Notes under the pieces: generated by a model
Databases searched by the model: none
Seen by the model: the letters and a program-made list of their open reading frames with translations, nothing else
Told to the model about the DNA's origin: nothing
Made by a program: the position numbers and the translations under genes
Origin: Gammaproteobacteria bacterium
GTDB taxonomy: Bacteria > Pseudomonadota > Gammaproteobacteria > S012-40
Length of the DNA stretch: 35,080 nt
Reading direction: 5' to 3'
NCBI GenBank assembly: GCA_029883265.1
Contig: JAOUJM010000022.1
Span: 1-35,080, forward strand
Shown: piece after piece, positions 7,239 to 15,926 of the stretch
Layout of the letters: every line of letters begins with the position of its first letter
Numbering within the stretch: the first letter of the stretch is position 1

Positions 7239-8900
7239 GTGGTCATAAAGCGTCTATTGCTTATTACATGTTGTTGCATGACTCTGTCTGCATGTGAATT
7301 AATGCCTGTGGCCAAAGGCGAAAAGGATTTACAACAAACCATATCAAGCACTATCGCTGAAGCCGGTGAACAGCAAAAACAGGCGGAGTTAGCCGTGCCG
7401 CCTCAAGTGCAACGTGCGTTATTGCCGCCGATTCGTTTGCATAGGCAAGCGCAACAATCTCAAGCTGTTTTGCCCAAACGCTTTGACTTTAATGCGGTTG
7501 ATGCCGATGTGCGTCAAGTGTATTTGAACTTATTTGAAGGTGCCGGCAGTAGTTTAGTATTGCATCCCGATGTAAGTGGCCAAGTCAGCCTGCAACTAAA
7601 AAACACCACGTTGGATGAAGCGATGCGCACCTTACGAGATGTTTATGGTTACGAATATGAAATCAGAGGACAACGCTATTATGTGCTGGGTAGTGGTTTG
7701 CAAACGCGGGTTTATCCGGTGAATTACTTAAGTTTGCAGCGAAAAGGGCAGTCAGACTTGCGCGTTACTTCCAGTGGATTAGTGAACAATGAAAATGGCA
7801 GTGCACCCAATGGCATTCAATTACAAACCGAATCGGAAAGTAACTTCTGGAAACAATTACAGGAGAATTTAATCGCATTAGTCGGCAAAGAAGGTGGGCG
7901 TGCGGTGATAACCAATCCGCAAGCAAGTCTGGTGGTAGTGCGGGCATTGCCGACCGAATTGCGTTTGATAGATGAGTTTTTGGGAATGACGCAAAACACC
8001 TTAAACCGTCAAGTAGTGTTGGAGGCGAAGATTCTAGAAGTGGAATTGAATGATAGTTTTCAAGCGGGTATTAACTGGAGTAATTTATTATCAGCGAATG
8101 GTTTTAGTTTGCGCACTAGTCAAGTTGCTGGAGGATCTTTGCCTGCCAATGGTGGAGTCAGTGGAATCGCAGGTAATACTGCAAATCTTGCCACTAGTCA
8201 GATTAGCAATTCAACAGCCACAGCATTTGGTGGAATCTTTAGTGTCGCTTTAAAAATAAATGAATTTTCAAGTTTTGCCGAAGTGTTGGAAACTCAAGGA
8301 AAAGTGCAAGTGCTGTCTAGCCCTAGAGTATCCACCTTAAATAATCAAAAAGCAGTGATCAAGGTGGGCGGTGATGAATATTTTGTCACGGGCGTGTCTA
8401 GCTCGACTAGCACTTCGGGTGCGACCACTACACAAACGCCTAGCATTGATTTGACGCCGTTTTTCTCTGGTATCGCATTAGATGTGACACCGCAAATTGA
8501 TGCAATGAATAATATTATATTGCATATGCATCCAACCATTAGCGAAGTTTCACAGAAAGAAAAGAGTTTTGTTATTGGTGACCAAAGTTTTTCAATTCCT
8601 TTAGCGTTTAGTGTGGTTCAGGAGTCTGATAATGTGGTGCGAGCACAAACAGGTCAAGTCGTTGTTATTGGTGGTTTAATGAAAGAAGCCGTGAGTGATG
8701 AGAGTGCATCGATTCCTTTGTTGGGACAGATTCCGTATTTAGGTTATTTATTTAAACACAAGCGCATGAGCCGAATTAAAAAAGAATTAGTGATTTTGCT
8801 AAAACCAACGGTGGTGGCGGTTAATGGTGATCCATGGCCACAAATGGCTGGTGAAAGTCAGCGTCACTTCGATACGATTAATAGTTTGGTGAGACAATGA
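7239..8900 (+). CDS. mshL: MSHA outer-membrane secretin MshL
   Basis: A 553-residue secretin lipoprotein starting with GTG. The signal peptide ends in lipobox LSAC with the lipidated Cys at residue 19. The N-terminal half has an STN-like domain (FNAVDADVRQVYLNLFEG), then N-domains, and the C-terminal half is the gate-forming secretin domain ending in GQVVVIGGLMKE, IPLLGQIPYLGYLF and KKELVILLKP. It forms the outer-membrane channel for the pilus. A Ser/Thr-rich loop (SSSTSTSGATTTQ) in the secretin domain is typical of the gate region. It overlaps mshM by ATGA. Confidence 0.95.
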   Translation: MVIKRLLLITCCCMTLSACELMPVAKGEKDLQQTISSTIAEAGEQQKQAELAVPPQVQRALLPPIRLHRQAQQSQAVLPKRFDFNAVDADVRQVYLNLFEGAGSSLVLHPDVSGQVSLQLKNTTLDEAMRTLRDVYGYEYEIRGQRYYVLGSGLQTRVYPVNYLSLQRKGQSDLRVTSSGLVNNENGSAPNGIQLQTESESNFWKQLQENLIALVGKEGGRAVITNPQASLVVVRALPTELRLIDEFLGMTQNTLNRQVVLEAKILEVELNDSFQAGINWSNLLSANGFSLRTSQVAGGSLPANGGVSGIAGNTANLATSQISNSTATAFGGIFSVALKINEFSSFAEVLETQGKVQVLSSPRVSTLNNQKAVIKVGGDEYFVTGVSSSTSTSGATTTQTPSIDLTPFFSGIALDVTPQIDAMNNIILHMHPTISEVSQKEKSFVIGDQSFSIPLAFSVVQESDNVVRAQTGQVVVIGGLMKEAVSDESASIPLLGQIPYLGYLFKHKRMSRIKKELVILLKPTVVAVNGDPWPQMAGESQRHFDTINSLVRQ

Positions 8901-9910
8901 CACAATCCGCTTTAGCTATTGGCAATGCCACGCGTCATGATGTGAGTTTTTCTCAGGAAGTTGTTGATGAATCGTTATTATATGCCGGATTTTTTCATTT
9001 AAATGCCTTGCCGTTTTCCCTGACGCCAGATCCTGAGTATTTTTTTCAACATGCATCGGCGCAAGATGCATTGAATAAACTACTATTCGCGGTGCGCAGT
9101 GGTGAGGGATTTATTAAAATTACGGGCGAGGTGGGTGTAGGCAAAACTTTGTTATGTCGTACGTTTTTGAATATGCTTGAACCGTATTATGTTACGGCTT
9201 ATATTCCCAATCCTTACATGGAACCAATGACGCTGCTTTATGCGATTGCCGATGAACTCGGGATTCAATATCAACATAATAGCAATCAATATGAGTTACT
9301 AAAACAGCTTACTCATTTTCTAATTAACACCTATGCAGAAACAAAAAAGACCGTGGTGGTGTGCTTGGATGAGGCGCACGCCATGCCCTTGATCACAATG
9401 GAAGTGTTGCGATTATTGAGCAATCTAGAAACGCCAAAACGAAAATTGTTGCAGTTGGTATTGTTCGCGCAGCCTGAGCTGGATCGTAAGCTTGAGCATA
9501 GTAGTGTGCGTCAATTGAGACAGCGAATTAGTTTTAGTGGTGTGTTGGCGACATTGAATAAAGCAGAATCCGAAGATTATATTACGCATCGCCTCAACGT
9601 GGCGGGACATCGGGGCTCGAGAATTTTTCATCCGTTGGCAATGCGTCGACTTTACCTGGCCAGTCATGGGGTGCCACGAATTCTAAATATATTGGCGCAC
9701 AAGGCAATGATTTCAGCCTATGCTGATAGTAGTCGCAGCGTATTGCAAAAACATGTGTATGAAGCGATTGAAGATACGGATAGTTTGAGAGTATCCCAGA
9801 CGAAACAAAATAAATCTGGGTTTTATAGGCGCTATTTCTTTTTCCTGATCGCCGCATCGATTGCAACCTACATTGCTGCACAAATTGCCAATGGTTTTTG
9901 GTGGTTGTAA
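8897..9910 (+). CDS. mshM: MSHA biogenesis AAA ATPase MshM (ExeA-like)
   Basis: A 337-residue AAA ATPase of the ExeA/GspA type. Walker A is GEVGVGKT at residues 77-84 and Walker B is VVVCLDEA at about 153-160. The family N-terminal motif (FHLNALPFSLTPDPEYFF) begins at residue 33, so there is an N-terminal extension of roughly 28 residues. A C-terminal hydrophobic stretch (YFFFLIAASIATYIAAQI) probably anchors it in the membrane. The partner is MshN, and the pair is thought to help install the secretin through peptidoglycan. A start downstream of 8897 cannot be excluded, but the overlap with mshL favours this one. Confidence 0.9.
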   Translation: MTQSALAIGNATRHDVSFSQEVVDESLLYAGFFHLNALPFSLTPDPEYFFQHASAQDALNKLLFAVRSGEGFIKITGEVGVGKTLLCRTFLNMLEPYYVTAYIPNPYMEPMTLLYAIADELGIQYQHNSNQYELLKQLTHFLINTYAETKKTVVVCLDEAHAMPLITMEVLRLLSNLETPKRKLLQLVLFAQPELDRKLEHSSVRQLRQRISFSGVLATLNKAESEDYITHRLNVAGHRGSRIFHPLAMRRLYLASHGVPRILNILAHKAMISAYADSSRSVLQKHVYEAIEDTDSLRVSQTKQNKSGFYRRYFFFLIAASIATYIAAQIANGFWWL

Positions 9911-9916
9911 ACGTCT

Positions 9917-11143
9917 ATGAGTTTAGTTAATAAATTATTAGCAGGTTTGGAAAAACAGGAACGACAAGCCGATGGAGTTGCCGTCGCAAAGCCGTCATTG
10001 CTTGATAATATGCATCCGGCTGTTTCACATTTTATTCGTGATCCTTATCATGTTTTTGTGGCAAAAATGGCGGGTATTTTTGTCGGCGGTGTTTTGTTAA
10101 CAATCGTCGCGCTCGTACTGGTCACCGGCAATAATGATCAAGCTCAAGTGGCGCACATTGATAGACCGCCTGATAAGAATAAGGTTGTGCGTGAAGTTTT
10201 TCCACATCAATCCATGCCGCTAGAGGCATCTCCCAAAATCAAGGAGGTGAGTCCTGAACCCAAGCATGATAAAAAGCCTGTACAACAACCGGAGTCGACT
10301 ATTTTAGATATAGAAAAGCAAGTGTTTGAGGAGCCTATCATTGCTCAAACTAGGCCGCTGAAAACTGCGCCAGCGATTAATATCGATAAACCTGTTGAAG
10401 TCGCTCCGTCGATTATCTTGCCAGCAAACAAACCAGTTATGGCTAAACAAGATCCGCAAAAAGTTGCTAGCACTAATAAAAAGAAGCGTAGTGTAAGCAA
10501 ACCAATCGCCCAAACGAAATCTAAAGCATCGATACATAAACAGACTCAGCCACAAAGCGCAGTACTGCAAGCGCAAGTGTTATTTGAGAAGGCGCGGGCG
10601 TATACACAACAAGGTCGAATTGCCGAAGCAGAGAATATTTTTGAAAAAGTGTTACAAACACGGCCGAGTCATGAAGCGGCGAGAATAAGCTTGGCAGGTT
10701 TGCAGCTTGAAAGTGGTCGTTGGGTCGAGGCTTTATCATTGCTGGAAACCGGTAACACTTTAGATAGAAATAATGAAACGTTTTTATTATGGCGGGCGCG
10801 AATTCTGGTTGAGCAAGGTGCTGACACAGAAGCGTTGGCATTATTGGAGACCCGGCCATCGAATCAATTGAAAAATGCTGACTATTTGGCGTTTCTTGCA
10901 ACCCTATACCAGCGCCATGGTTTTCACTATAAAGCCAATTTAACATTTCGTTCAGCGCTAGCGAAACAACCATTTAGCGGCAAAGTGTGGTTGGGTCATG
11001 CTATTTCACTTGAGGCAATTAAAAATTGGCGCGGAGCGCATAACGCCTATCTTAGAGCGCTGGATGATGCAAGCTTAAATGAGGAATTGCGGCATTTTGC
11101 CAATGAACGTATGCCCTTAGTGCAGCGTTTAATGCCTGAGTAA
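9917..11143 (+). CDS. mshN: MSHA biogenesis TPR protein MshN
   Basis: A 408-residue bitopic protein: short cytoplasmic N-terminus (MSLVNKLLAGLEKQE, typical of MshN), one membrane helix at about 52-70, a Pro/Lys-rich periplasmic linker (about 80-210) and TPR-like helix pairs from about residue 215 to the end (AYTQQGRIAEAENIFEKVL, WVEALSLLETG). It follows mshM by six bases and ends the locus. Family knowledge places it with MshM in assembling the secretin. No intrinsic terminator is visible in the 19 bases before the converging hxlR-like gene. Confidence 0.88.
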   Translation: MSLVNKLLAGLEKQERQADGVAVAKPSLLDNMHPAVSHFIRDPYHVFVAKMAGIFVGGVLLTIVALVLVTGNNDQAQVAHIDRPPDKNKVVREVFPHQSMPLEASPKIKEVSPEPKHDKKPVQQPESTILDIEKQVFEEPIIAQTRPLKTAPAINIDKPVEVAPSIILPANKPVMAKQDPQKVASTNKKKRSVSKPIAQTKSKASIHKQTQPQSAVLQAQVLFEKARAYTQQGRIAEAENIFEKVLQTRPSHEAARISLAGLQLESGRWVEALSLLETGNTLDRNNETFLLWRARILVEQGADTEALALLETRPSNQLKNADYLAFLATLYQRHGFHYKANLTFRSALAKQPFSGKVWLGHAISLEAIKNWRGAHNAYLRALDDASLNEELRHFANERMPLVQRLMPE

Positions 11144-11162
11144 GCGCATTAGCATGTGTCGA

Positions 11163-11519
11163 TTATGATTTTATTTTATCGGTGTTACTTAATAGTATTT
11201 CTGTTCCTTTTAAATGTTTTAAGCCCCATTTAACCAGTGCTAACATCACCGGTTTTAAATCCTCGCCTTTGTCCGTAAGGCGATAATGATAACGTTTGGG
11301 TTTGTTTTGATATAAATCCCGCTGCACAATTTTATGTTTTTCCAAGCGCTTTAGCCGATCAGATAAAATATTGGTAGGGATTTGTTCGGGTGACTGGCAA
11401 AGCTCGCTATAGCTCGCCTGACGACGCAACAATAAATCGCGCACGACGATTAAGGTCCACTTATCACCAAGAATATCCAAGCTGTTGGTAACGGGGCAGG
11501 AAGATCGTTTTTTATTCAT
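11163..11519 (-). CDS. HxlR-family winged-helix transcriptional regulator
   Basis: A 118-residue HxlR-type MarR-like regulator. Conserved features are a Cys-Pro near the N-terminus (C8), then SLDILGDKWTLIVVRDLLL, the recognition-helix region IPTNILSDRLKRLEKHKIV, and the wing KRYHYRLTDKGEDL. I chose the ATG at 11519 because the protein then begins just before the conserved Cys; a longer frame from 11618 would run through the operator repeats. C8 is in the position used for redox or electrophile sensing in some HxlR proteins. It is divergent from a GST-like gene and probably controls it and itself. Confidence 0.88.
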   Translation of the reverse strand: MNKKRSSCPVTNSLDILGDKWTLIVVRDLLLRRQASYSELCQSPEQIPTNILSDRLKRLEKHKIVQRDLYQNKPKRYHYRLTDKGEDLKPVMLALVKWGLKHLKGTEILLSNTDKIKS

Positions 11520-11549
11520 GCAATCGCTCACAAAAGAATAATATGACTT

Positions 11550-11615
11550 ACTCACTTGCAAATTGCAAGCGACTGGATTATAAAAGCCATGGTCACTTTT
11601 AATTTGCAAGTGAGT
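11550..11615. promoter_or_regulatory. paired inverted operator between hxlR-like and GST-like genes
   Basis: The 15-base sequence ACTCACTTGCAAATT (11550-11564) recurs as its exact reverse complement at 11601-11615. The left copy also lies in a near-perfect palindrome, CTTGCAA-A-TTGCAAG (11555-11569). The right copy sits in a weaker one (CACTT at 11595-11599 against AAGTG at 11608-11612). Both are in the divergent intergenic gap, 31 and 82 bases before the regulator start, the right one ending 15 bases before the GST start. This is the layout expected for a dimeric autoregulator. The protein that binds is inferred from position. Confidence 0.7.
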
Positions 11616-11630
11616 CAAAGGGAGACAGGT

Positions 11631-12371
11631 ATGCCTGATGCGGTTTTATATCAATTTGTACGTTCACATTATTGTGAAAAAGCACGCTGGACTCTGGATT
11701 ATAAGGGCGTGAAGTTTAAAGTTAAAAATTTAGTACCAGGGCCACATATCTCGCAAGTGAGGAAAATTGCAAAAAAAACTTATGTGCCTGTATTGCATCA
11801 TAATCATCAATATATCCAAGGCTCGGATAGAATCATCGACTATCTCGATGAGTTAAGTACGGAAAACTCATTAACACCAAGTGCAGCGGATGAAGCACAA
11901 CAAGCGCGTCAATGGGAGAAATTCGCCGAAACAGAAATAGGTGTGCCATTGCGTTTGCTTCTTTATTTTTATTTACTGGACGAAAAATCAAAATTAATTG
12001 GATTTCTTGCAAAACCAGGGCCTTGGTATGGCGCGTTATTCTTAAATCTAGCCTATAAGCGTTTGAGTAAAATTATGCGCTCGACAATGCAAATCAATTG
12101 TGAAAATGCCGTACAAGCAAAACAACAAATAAGCGATGCGCTGGAAAAAATTGCCACACATTTACAAACGCATCGTTTTTTGGCGGGCGATCAATTCAGT
12201 CGTGCGGATATGGCGGTATGTAGTTTGTTGTCACCTATGTTATGGGGCTATGAGTTGCAAGCCTACGGTGAAAAATATTTTCCTGAAGCGTTGAAAGAAA
12301 TTCAGCAAGTATACCGAACCTCACCCACGATACAATGGGTGGCAGATTGTTATGAAAGCTATCGTCGCTAA
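11631..12371 (+). CDS. glutathione S-transferase-like protein
   Basis: A 246-residue protein with an N-terminal thioredoxin-fold GST domain: strand LYQFVRSHYCEKARWTL, cis-Pro motif VPVL, and QGSDRIIDYLDE (the Ser/Asp that binds the gamma-glutamyl group). A helical C-terminal domain follows, containing RFLAGDQFSRADMAVCSLL, which matches the N-capping box of GSTs. Cys14 in SHYCEK may make it a thiol-type enzyme. ATG 11631 follows AGGGAG (11619-11624); an upstream in-frame ATG at 11556 lies inside the operator and is unlikely. Substrate unknown; the linked HxlR-type regulator suggests a role in handling reactive electrophiles. The stop abuts the sucD stop. Confidence 0.85.
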   Translation: MPDAVLYQFVRSHYCEKARWTLDYKGVKFKVKNLVPGPHISQVRKIAKKTYVPVLHHNHQYIQGSDRIIDYLDELSTENSLTPSAADEAQQARQWEKFAETEIGVPLRLLLYFYLLDEKSKLIGFLAKPGPWYGALFLNLAYKRLSKIMRSTMQINCENAVQAKQQISDALEKIATHLQTHRFLAGDQFSRADMAVCSLLSPMLWGYELQAYGEKYFPEALKEIQQVYRTSPTIQWVADCYESYRR

Positions 12372-13241
12372 TTAGCCAATAATCGATTGCAGAGTACTAC
12401 CAAGTTCTGCCGGTGATTCGGTTGTGGCGACGCCGGCATCGTTCAGTGCCGCAAATTTCTCGGCGGCTGTACCTTTGCCGCCGGCAATAATGGCACCTGC
12501 GTGACCCATGCGTTTGCCTTTGGGTGCAGTGACACCAGCGATATAAGCGACCACAGGTTTATTGACATCATTTTTTATGTACTCCGCAGCTTCTTCCTCG
12601 GCATTACCACCAATTTCACCAACCATTAAAATAGCTTCGGTTTTGGGGTCAGCTTCAAATAATTTTAAGCAGTCAATAAAATTAGTGCCGGGAATGGGAT
12701 CACCACCAATGCCGATGCAAGTGGATTGCCCATAACCTAAATCGGTGGTCTGTTTTACCGCTTCATAAGTTAATGTTCCTGAGCGTGAAACAATTCCAAT
12801 TTTTCCTGGCAAATGTATGGCGCCTGGCATAATGCCTATTTTACACTCGCCGGGGGTGATAATGCCGGGGCAATTGGGGCCAATTAAGCGCGACGCAGTT
12901 TCTTCCATGACTAAACGTACCTCAAGCATATCCATGGCAGGTATGCCTTCGGTAATACATACAATTAATTCAATACCAGCATCCACAGCCTCAAGAATGG
13001 CGTCTTTGCAAAACGGCGCAGGTACATAAATGACGCTTGCGTTTGCGCCAGTCGTTTCAACTGCGTCGTGCACGGTATTGAACACAGGTAAATCCAAATG
13101 AGTTTGTCCACCTTTACCAGGTGTAACGCCGCCAACCATTTGTGTGCCATAGGCCACGGCCTGTTCGGAGTGAAACGTTCCTTGTTTGCCGGTAAAGCCC
13201 TGACAAATGACTTTAGTATTTTTATTGACTAATACACTCAT
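12372..13241 (-). CDS. sucD: succinyl-CoA synthetase alpha subunit SucD
   Basis: A 289-residue ADP/GDP-forming succinyl-CoA ligase alpha chain. The CoA-binding Rossmann domain starts with [15 protein letters not shown], and the phosphorylated catalytic His is H247 in [19 protein letters not shown] and [12 protein letters not shown] are family signatures. It converts succinyl-CoA to succinate with substrate-level NTP formation, with SucC. Its ATG overlaps the sucC stop by four bases. It is the last gene of the operon, and its stop is directly adjacent to the stop of the converging GST-like gene with no spacer. Confidence 0.98.
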   Translation of the reverse strand: MSVLVNKNTKVICQGFTGKQGTFHSEQAVAYGTQMVGGVTPGKGGQTHLDLPVFNTVHDAVETTGANASVIYVPAPFCKDAILEAVDAGIELIVCITEGIPAMDMLEVRLVMEETASRLIGPNCPGIITPGECKIGIMPGAIHLPGKIGIVSRSGTLTYEAVKQTTDLGYGQSTCIGIGGDPIPGTNFIDCLKLFEADPKTEAILMVGEIGGNAEEEAAEYIKNDVNKPVVAYIAGVTAPKGKRMGHAGAIIAGGKGTAAEKFAALNDAGVATTESPAELGSTLQSIIG

Positions 13242-14407
13242 GAGGCGGCTCCTAAGGCTTCAACTGCTTTGTGTGCTGCTTCGTTTAATCCGGCAGCGGC
13301 AACAATTTTTAACCCACTATGGTTGAGAATTTCGCGACCTTTCTCGGCTTGATTGCCTTCCAAACGTACGACGACGGGAATCTGAATGCCTACTTCTTCC
13401 ACGGCGCCGACAATACCTTCTGCAATCATGTCGCAACGAACAATGCCACCAAAAATATTAACTAACACGGCTTTCACATTGCTGTCGGACAAAATAATTT
13501 TAAATGCCTCGGCGACACGTTCTTTAGTTGCAGTCCCGCCTACGTCGAGAAAATTGGCAGGGCTGCCGCCGTGAAGTTTGATTAAATCCATGGTGGCCAT
13601 AGCCAGACCGGCGCCATTGACCATGCAGCCTATATCACCATCAAGCGCAATATAATTTAAATCCCATTCTTTGGCTTTAACTTCACGTTCGTCTTCTTGT
13701 GTGATATCGCGTAATTGTGCTAGGTCGGGATGACGAAATAAAGCGCTATCGTCAATATTTATTTTTCCATCCAAGCAAAGTAAATTACCATCTTTGGTGA
13801 CAACTAATGGATTGATTTCGACCAAACTCAAATCTTGTTCGACAAACATTCGCGCTAAACCACTCAATAGTTTAGCGAGTTGTTTAATTTGATCGTTGTT
13901 TAAACCTAATGCAAAGCCCAGTTTGCGTGCTTGGTAGGCTTGTAATCCCACGAGTGGATGCACGGCTGTTTTTAATATTTTCTCAGGTGTTTCGGCTGCT
14001 ACTTTTTCGATATCCATACCACCTTCGCTGGATGCCATAATAACTACACGTCCCAAGGAACGATCAATGACGGCGCCGAGATAAAGTTCAGTTTCAATAT
14101 CGCAAGGTTCTTCGACCAATACTTGATGTATAGGCTGTCCATGTTGATCGGTTTGAAATGTGACTAGGTTTGAACCCAACCATTGTTGCACTAGCTCGGC
14201 TGCTTGCTGTTTATTATCGACGAGTTTGACACCGCCAGCCTTGCCGCGTCCACCGGCATGAACTTGGGCTTTTAATATCCAGCGTTTATCATGTACTGTG
14301 TCGAGCGCTGCATTAAGTGCGTTTGGCTCGCTAATGACTTCATGTTTAGGCACGGCTAGGCCATAGCGAGAAAATAGTTGTTTAGCTTGATATTCGTGCA
14401 GATTCAT
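13238..14407 (-). CDS. sucC: succinyl-CoA synthetase beta subunit SucC
   Basis: A 389-residue beta chain with an ATP-grasp domain ([37 protein letters not shown]) and a C-terminal CoA-ligase domain ([19 protein letters not shown]). Length is standard. GGAGAC lies five to six bases before the ATG. It forms the TCA-cycle succinyl-CoA synthetase with SucD. It follows lpd after a 65-base gap that contains a 12-base palindrome. Confidence 0.98.
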   Translation of the reverse strand: MNLHEYQAKQLFSRYGLAVPKHEVISEPNALNAALDTVHDKRWILKAQVHAGGRGKAGGVKLVDNKQQAAELVQQWLGSNLVTFQTDQHGQPIHQVLVEEPCDIETELYLGAVIDRSLGRVVIMASSEGGMDIEKVAAETPEKILKTAVHPLVGLQAYQARKLGFALGLNNDQIKQLAKLLSGLARMFVEQDLSLVEINPLVVTKDGNLLCLDGKINIDDSALFRHPDLAQLRDITQEDEREVKAKEWDLNYIALDGDIGCMVNGAGLAMATMDLIKLHGGSPANFLDVGGTATKERVAEAFKIILSDSNVKAVLVNIFGGIVRCDMIAEGIVGAVEEVGIQIPVVVRLEGNQAEKGREILNHSGLKIVAAAGLNEAAHKAVEALGAAS

Positions 14408-14428
14408 ATTGTCTCCGTTTCAACCGTC

Positions 14429-14440
14429 TAGCGGCCGCTA
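14429..14440. repeat. 12-bp perfect palindrome between lpd and sucC, with a 9-bp direct repeat nearby
   Basis: TAGCGGCCGCTA is its own reverse complement and lies in the only appreciable gap inside the suc operon. The left half is part of GTCTAGCGG (14426-14434), which is repeated exactly at 14471-14479 over the lpd stop codon. In the transcript it could mark an mRNA-processing site or protein-binding site between the dehydrogenase and synthetase parts, but no function is shown. Confidence 0.5.
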
Positions 14441-14472
14441 TTTATACCATGTTTGGCCACTACTCGCCCAGT

Positions 14473-15903
14473 CTAGCGGGCTTTCTTTTGCACTGCATGA
14501 ATGGCGCGACCCTGCACACTAAACGCTGCTTCGTGAAAAGCTTCTGAGAGTGTCGGGTGAGCGAACATGGTTAAACATAAATCTTCGCTGCTAGCTTGAA
14601 AATCCATAGCGATTTTTGCCTGCGCAATGAGTTCGGATACTTGTGGTCCAATCATGTGCACGCCAAGAATCCGGTCAGTGTGTTCGTGGGCCAAAATTTT
14701 AATCAAACCTTTGGTGTTATTAATCGCACGGGCACGTCCGTTAGCATTAAACGGGAAGCTGCCGACCCGATAGGGGATATTCGCTTGTTTAAGTTGCTGT
14801 TCAGTCTGGCCAACCCAAGCGATTTCTGGATCGGTGTAAATGACTGCCGGTACGGTTTTTAAAACAGCGAGTGCGTGTTCGCCGGCAATGCGTTCTGCGA
14901 CCATAACGCCTTCTTCTTCTGCTTTATGGGCCAGCATAGGCCCACGAACGACATCGCCAATTGCGAAAATCGTATTCACTTGGGTTTGGCAAAACTCATC
15001 GACTTGGATAAATCCTTTGGCATCAAGCTGAACGCCAATATCATTTTTAAATAAATTTTCTGTATTGGGTCTACGGCCAATGGCAACGATGATTTTATCA
15101 TGGCGGTCCAATTGTTCTTGATTATTCATTTCAAAACGTAAATCGCATTCGCCATCGATAACTTTCACTTCTTTAATGTTGACACCAGTTTTGAATTGTA
15201 GGCCTTGTTGTTGAAAATATTTTGTCGCTTCTTTGGCAATGCTTTCGTCTGCTTCGGGCAGTAAGCCTGGGCGGGTTTTGTAAAGTGTAACTTCAGCACC
15301 TAGTCGCTGCCAAACACTGCCGAGTTCTAATGCGATAACGCCGGCGCCAATAATGCCTAAACGTTTTGGGACTTCAGTGAAAGCCAACGCGCCAGTGGAA
15401 TCGACAATATGCTGATGATCGAATGGCACGCTGGCAAGTGGACTGGGCGTCGAGCCGGTGGCGATAATAATATTTTTAGCTTCAAGTAACTCCGATGAAT
15501 TGCCGTTGATACTCGTGACTTTAACTTGATGTTGTTGCAGAAAACTGGCATGTCCATGAAAAAATTTAATTTTGTTTGCTGCAAATAAGGCGCTAACGCC
15601 TTGAGTTAATTCGCGCACGACTTGATCTTTTCGCGCTAGCATTTTATGTAAATCCACTTTGACCTGCTCGAAATGAATACCATGCATAGTAAATTCGTGC
15701 TGCGCTTTGTGATAAAGTTCAGAAGATTCGATCAAAGCTTTTGATGGTATGCAGCCCACGTTTAAACAAGTGCCACCAGGCGATGGTTGTTTGTTTTCGT
15801 CGCACCATGCGTCGACACATGCGACTTGCAAACCGAGTTGGGCAGCGCGAATGGCGGCTACGTAGCCTCCCGGTCCAGCGCCAATGACTAATACATCAAA
15901 CAT
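14473..15903 (-). CDS. lpd: dihydrolipoamide dehydrogenase (E3)
   Basis: A 476-residue FAD-dependent pyridine-nucleotide disulfide oxidoreductase. The FAD-binding motif is VIGAGPGGYVAAIRAAQLG, the redox disulfide is GGTCLNVGC, the NAD motif is GIIGAGVIALELGSVW, and the C-terminal active-site His-Glu is in FAHPTLSEAFHEA. It reoxidises the lipoyl group of SucB. I place the start at ATG 15903 because AAGGA is seven bases upstream; an in-frame GTG at 15909 is the alternative. Location between sucB and sucC is the arrangement known from Pseudomonas. Confidence 0.96.
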   Translation of the reverse strand: MFDVLVIGAGPGGYVAAIRAAQLGLQVACVDAWCDENKQPSPGGTCLNVGCIPSKALIESSELYHKAQHEFTMHGIHFEQVKVDLHKMLARKDQVVRELTQGVSALFAANKIKFFHGHASFLQQHQVKVTSINGNSSELLEAKNIIIATGSTPSPLASVPFDHQHIVDSTGALAFTEVPKRLGIIGAGVIALELGSVWQRLGAEVTLYKTRPGLLPEADESIAKEATKYFQQQGLQFKTGVNIKEVKVIDGECDLRFEMNNQEQLDRHDKIIVAIGRRPNTENLFKNDIGVQLDAKGFIQVDEFCQTQVNTIFAIGDVVRGPMLAHKAEEEGVMVAERIAGEHALAVLKTVPAVIYTDPEIAWVGQTEQQLKQANIPYRVGSFPFNANGRARAINNTKGLIKILAHEHTDRILGVHMIGPQVSELIAQAKIAMDFQASSEDLCLTMFAHPTLSEAFHEAAFSVQGRAIHAVQKKAR

Positions 15904-15926
15904 ATTCACATCCTTGAGTATTCCGC

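Noticed and set aside
10521-10973. 150-codon open frame on the - strand inside mshN
   Set aside because: Antisense to the TPR region of mshN, with low-complexity composition and no recognisable features.
11520-11618. 33-residue N-terminal extension of the HxlR-type regulator
   Set aside because: It would run through the operator repeats and exceed the family length; the ATG at 11519 places the conserved Cys normally.
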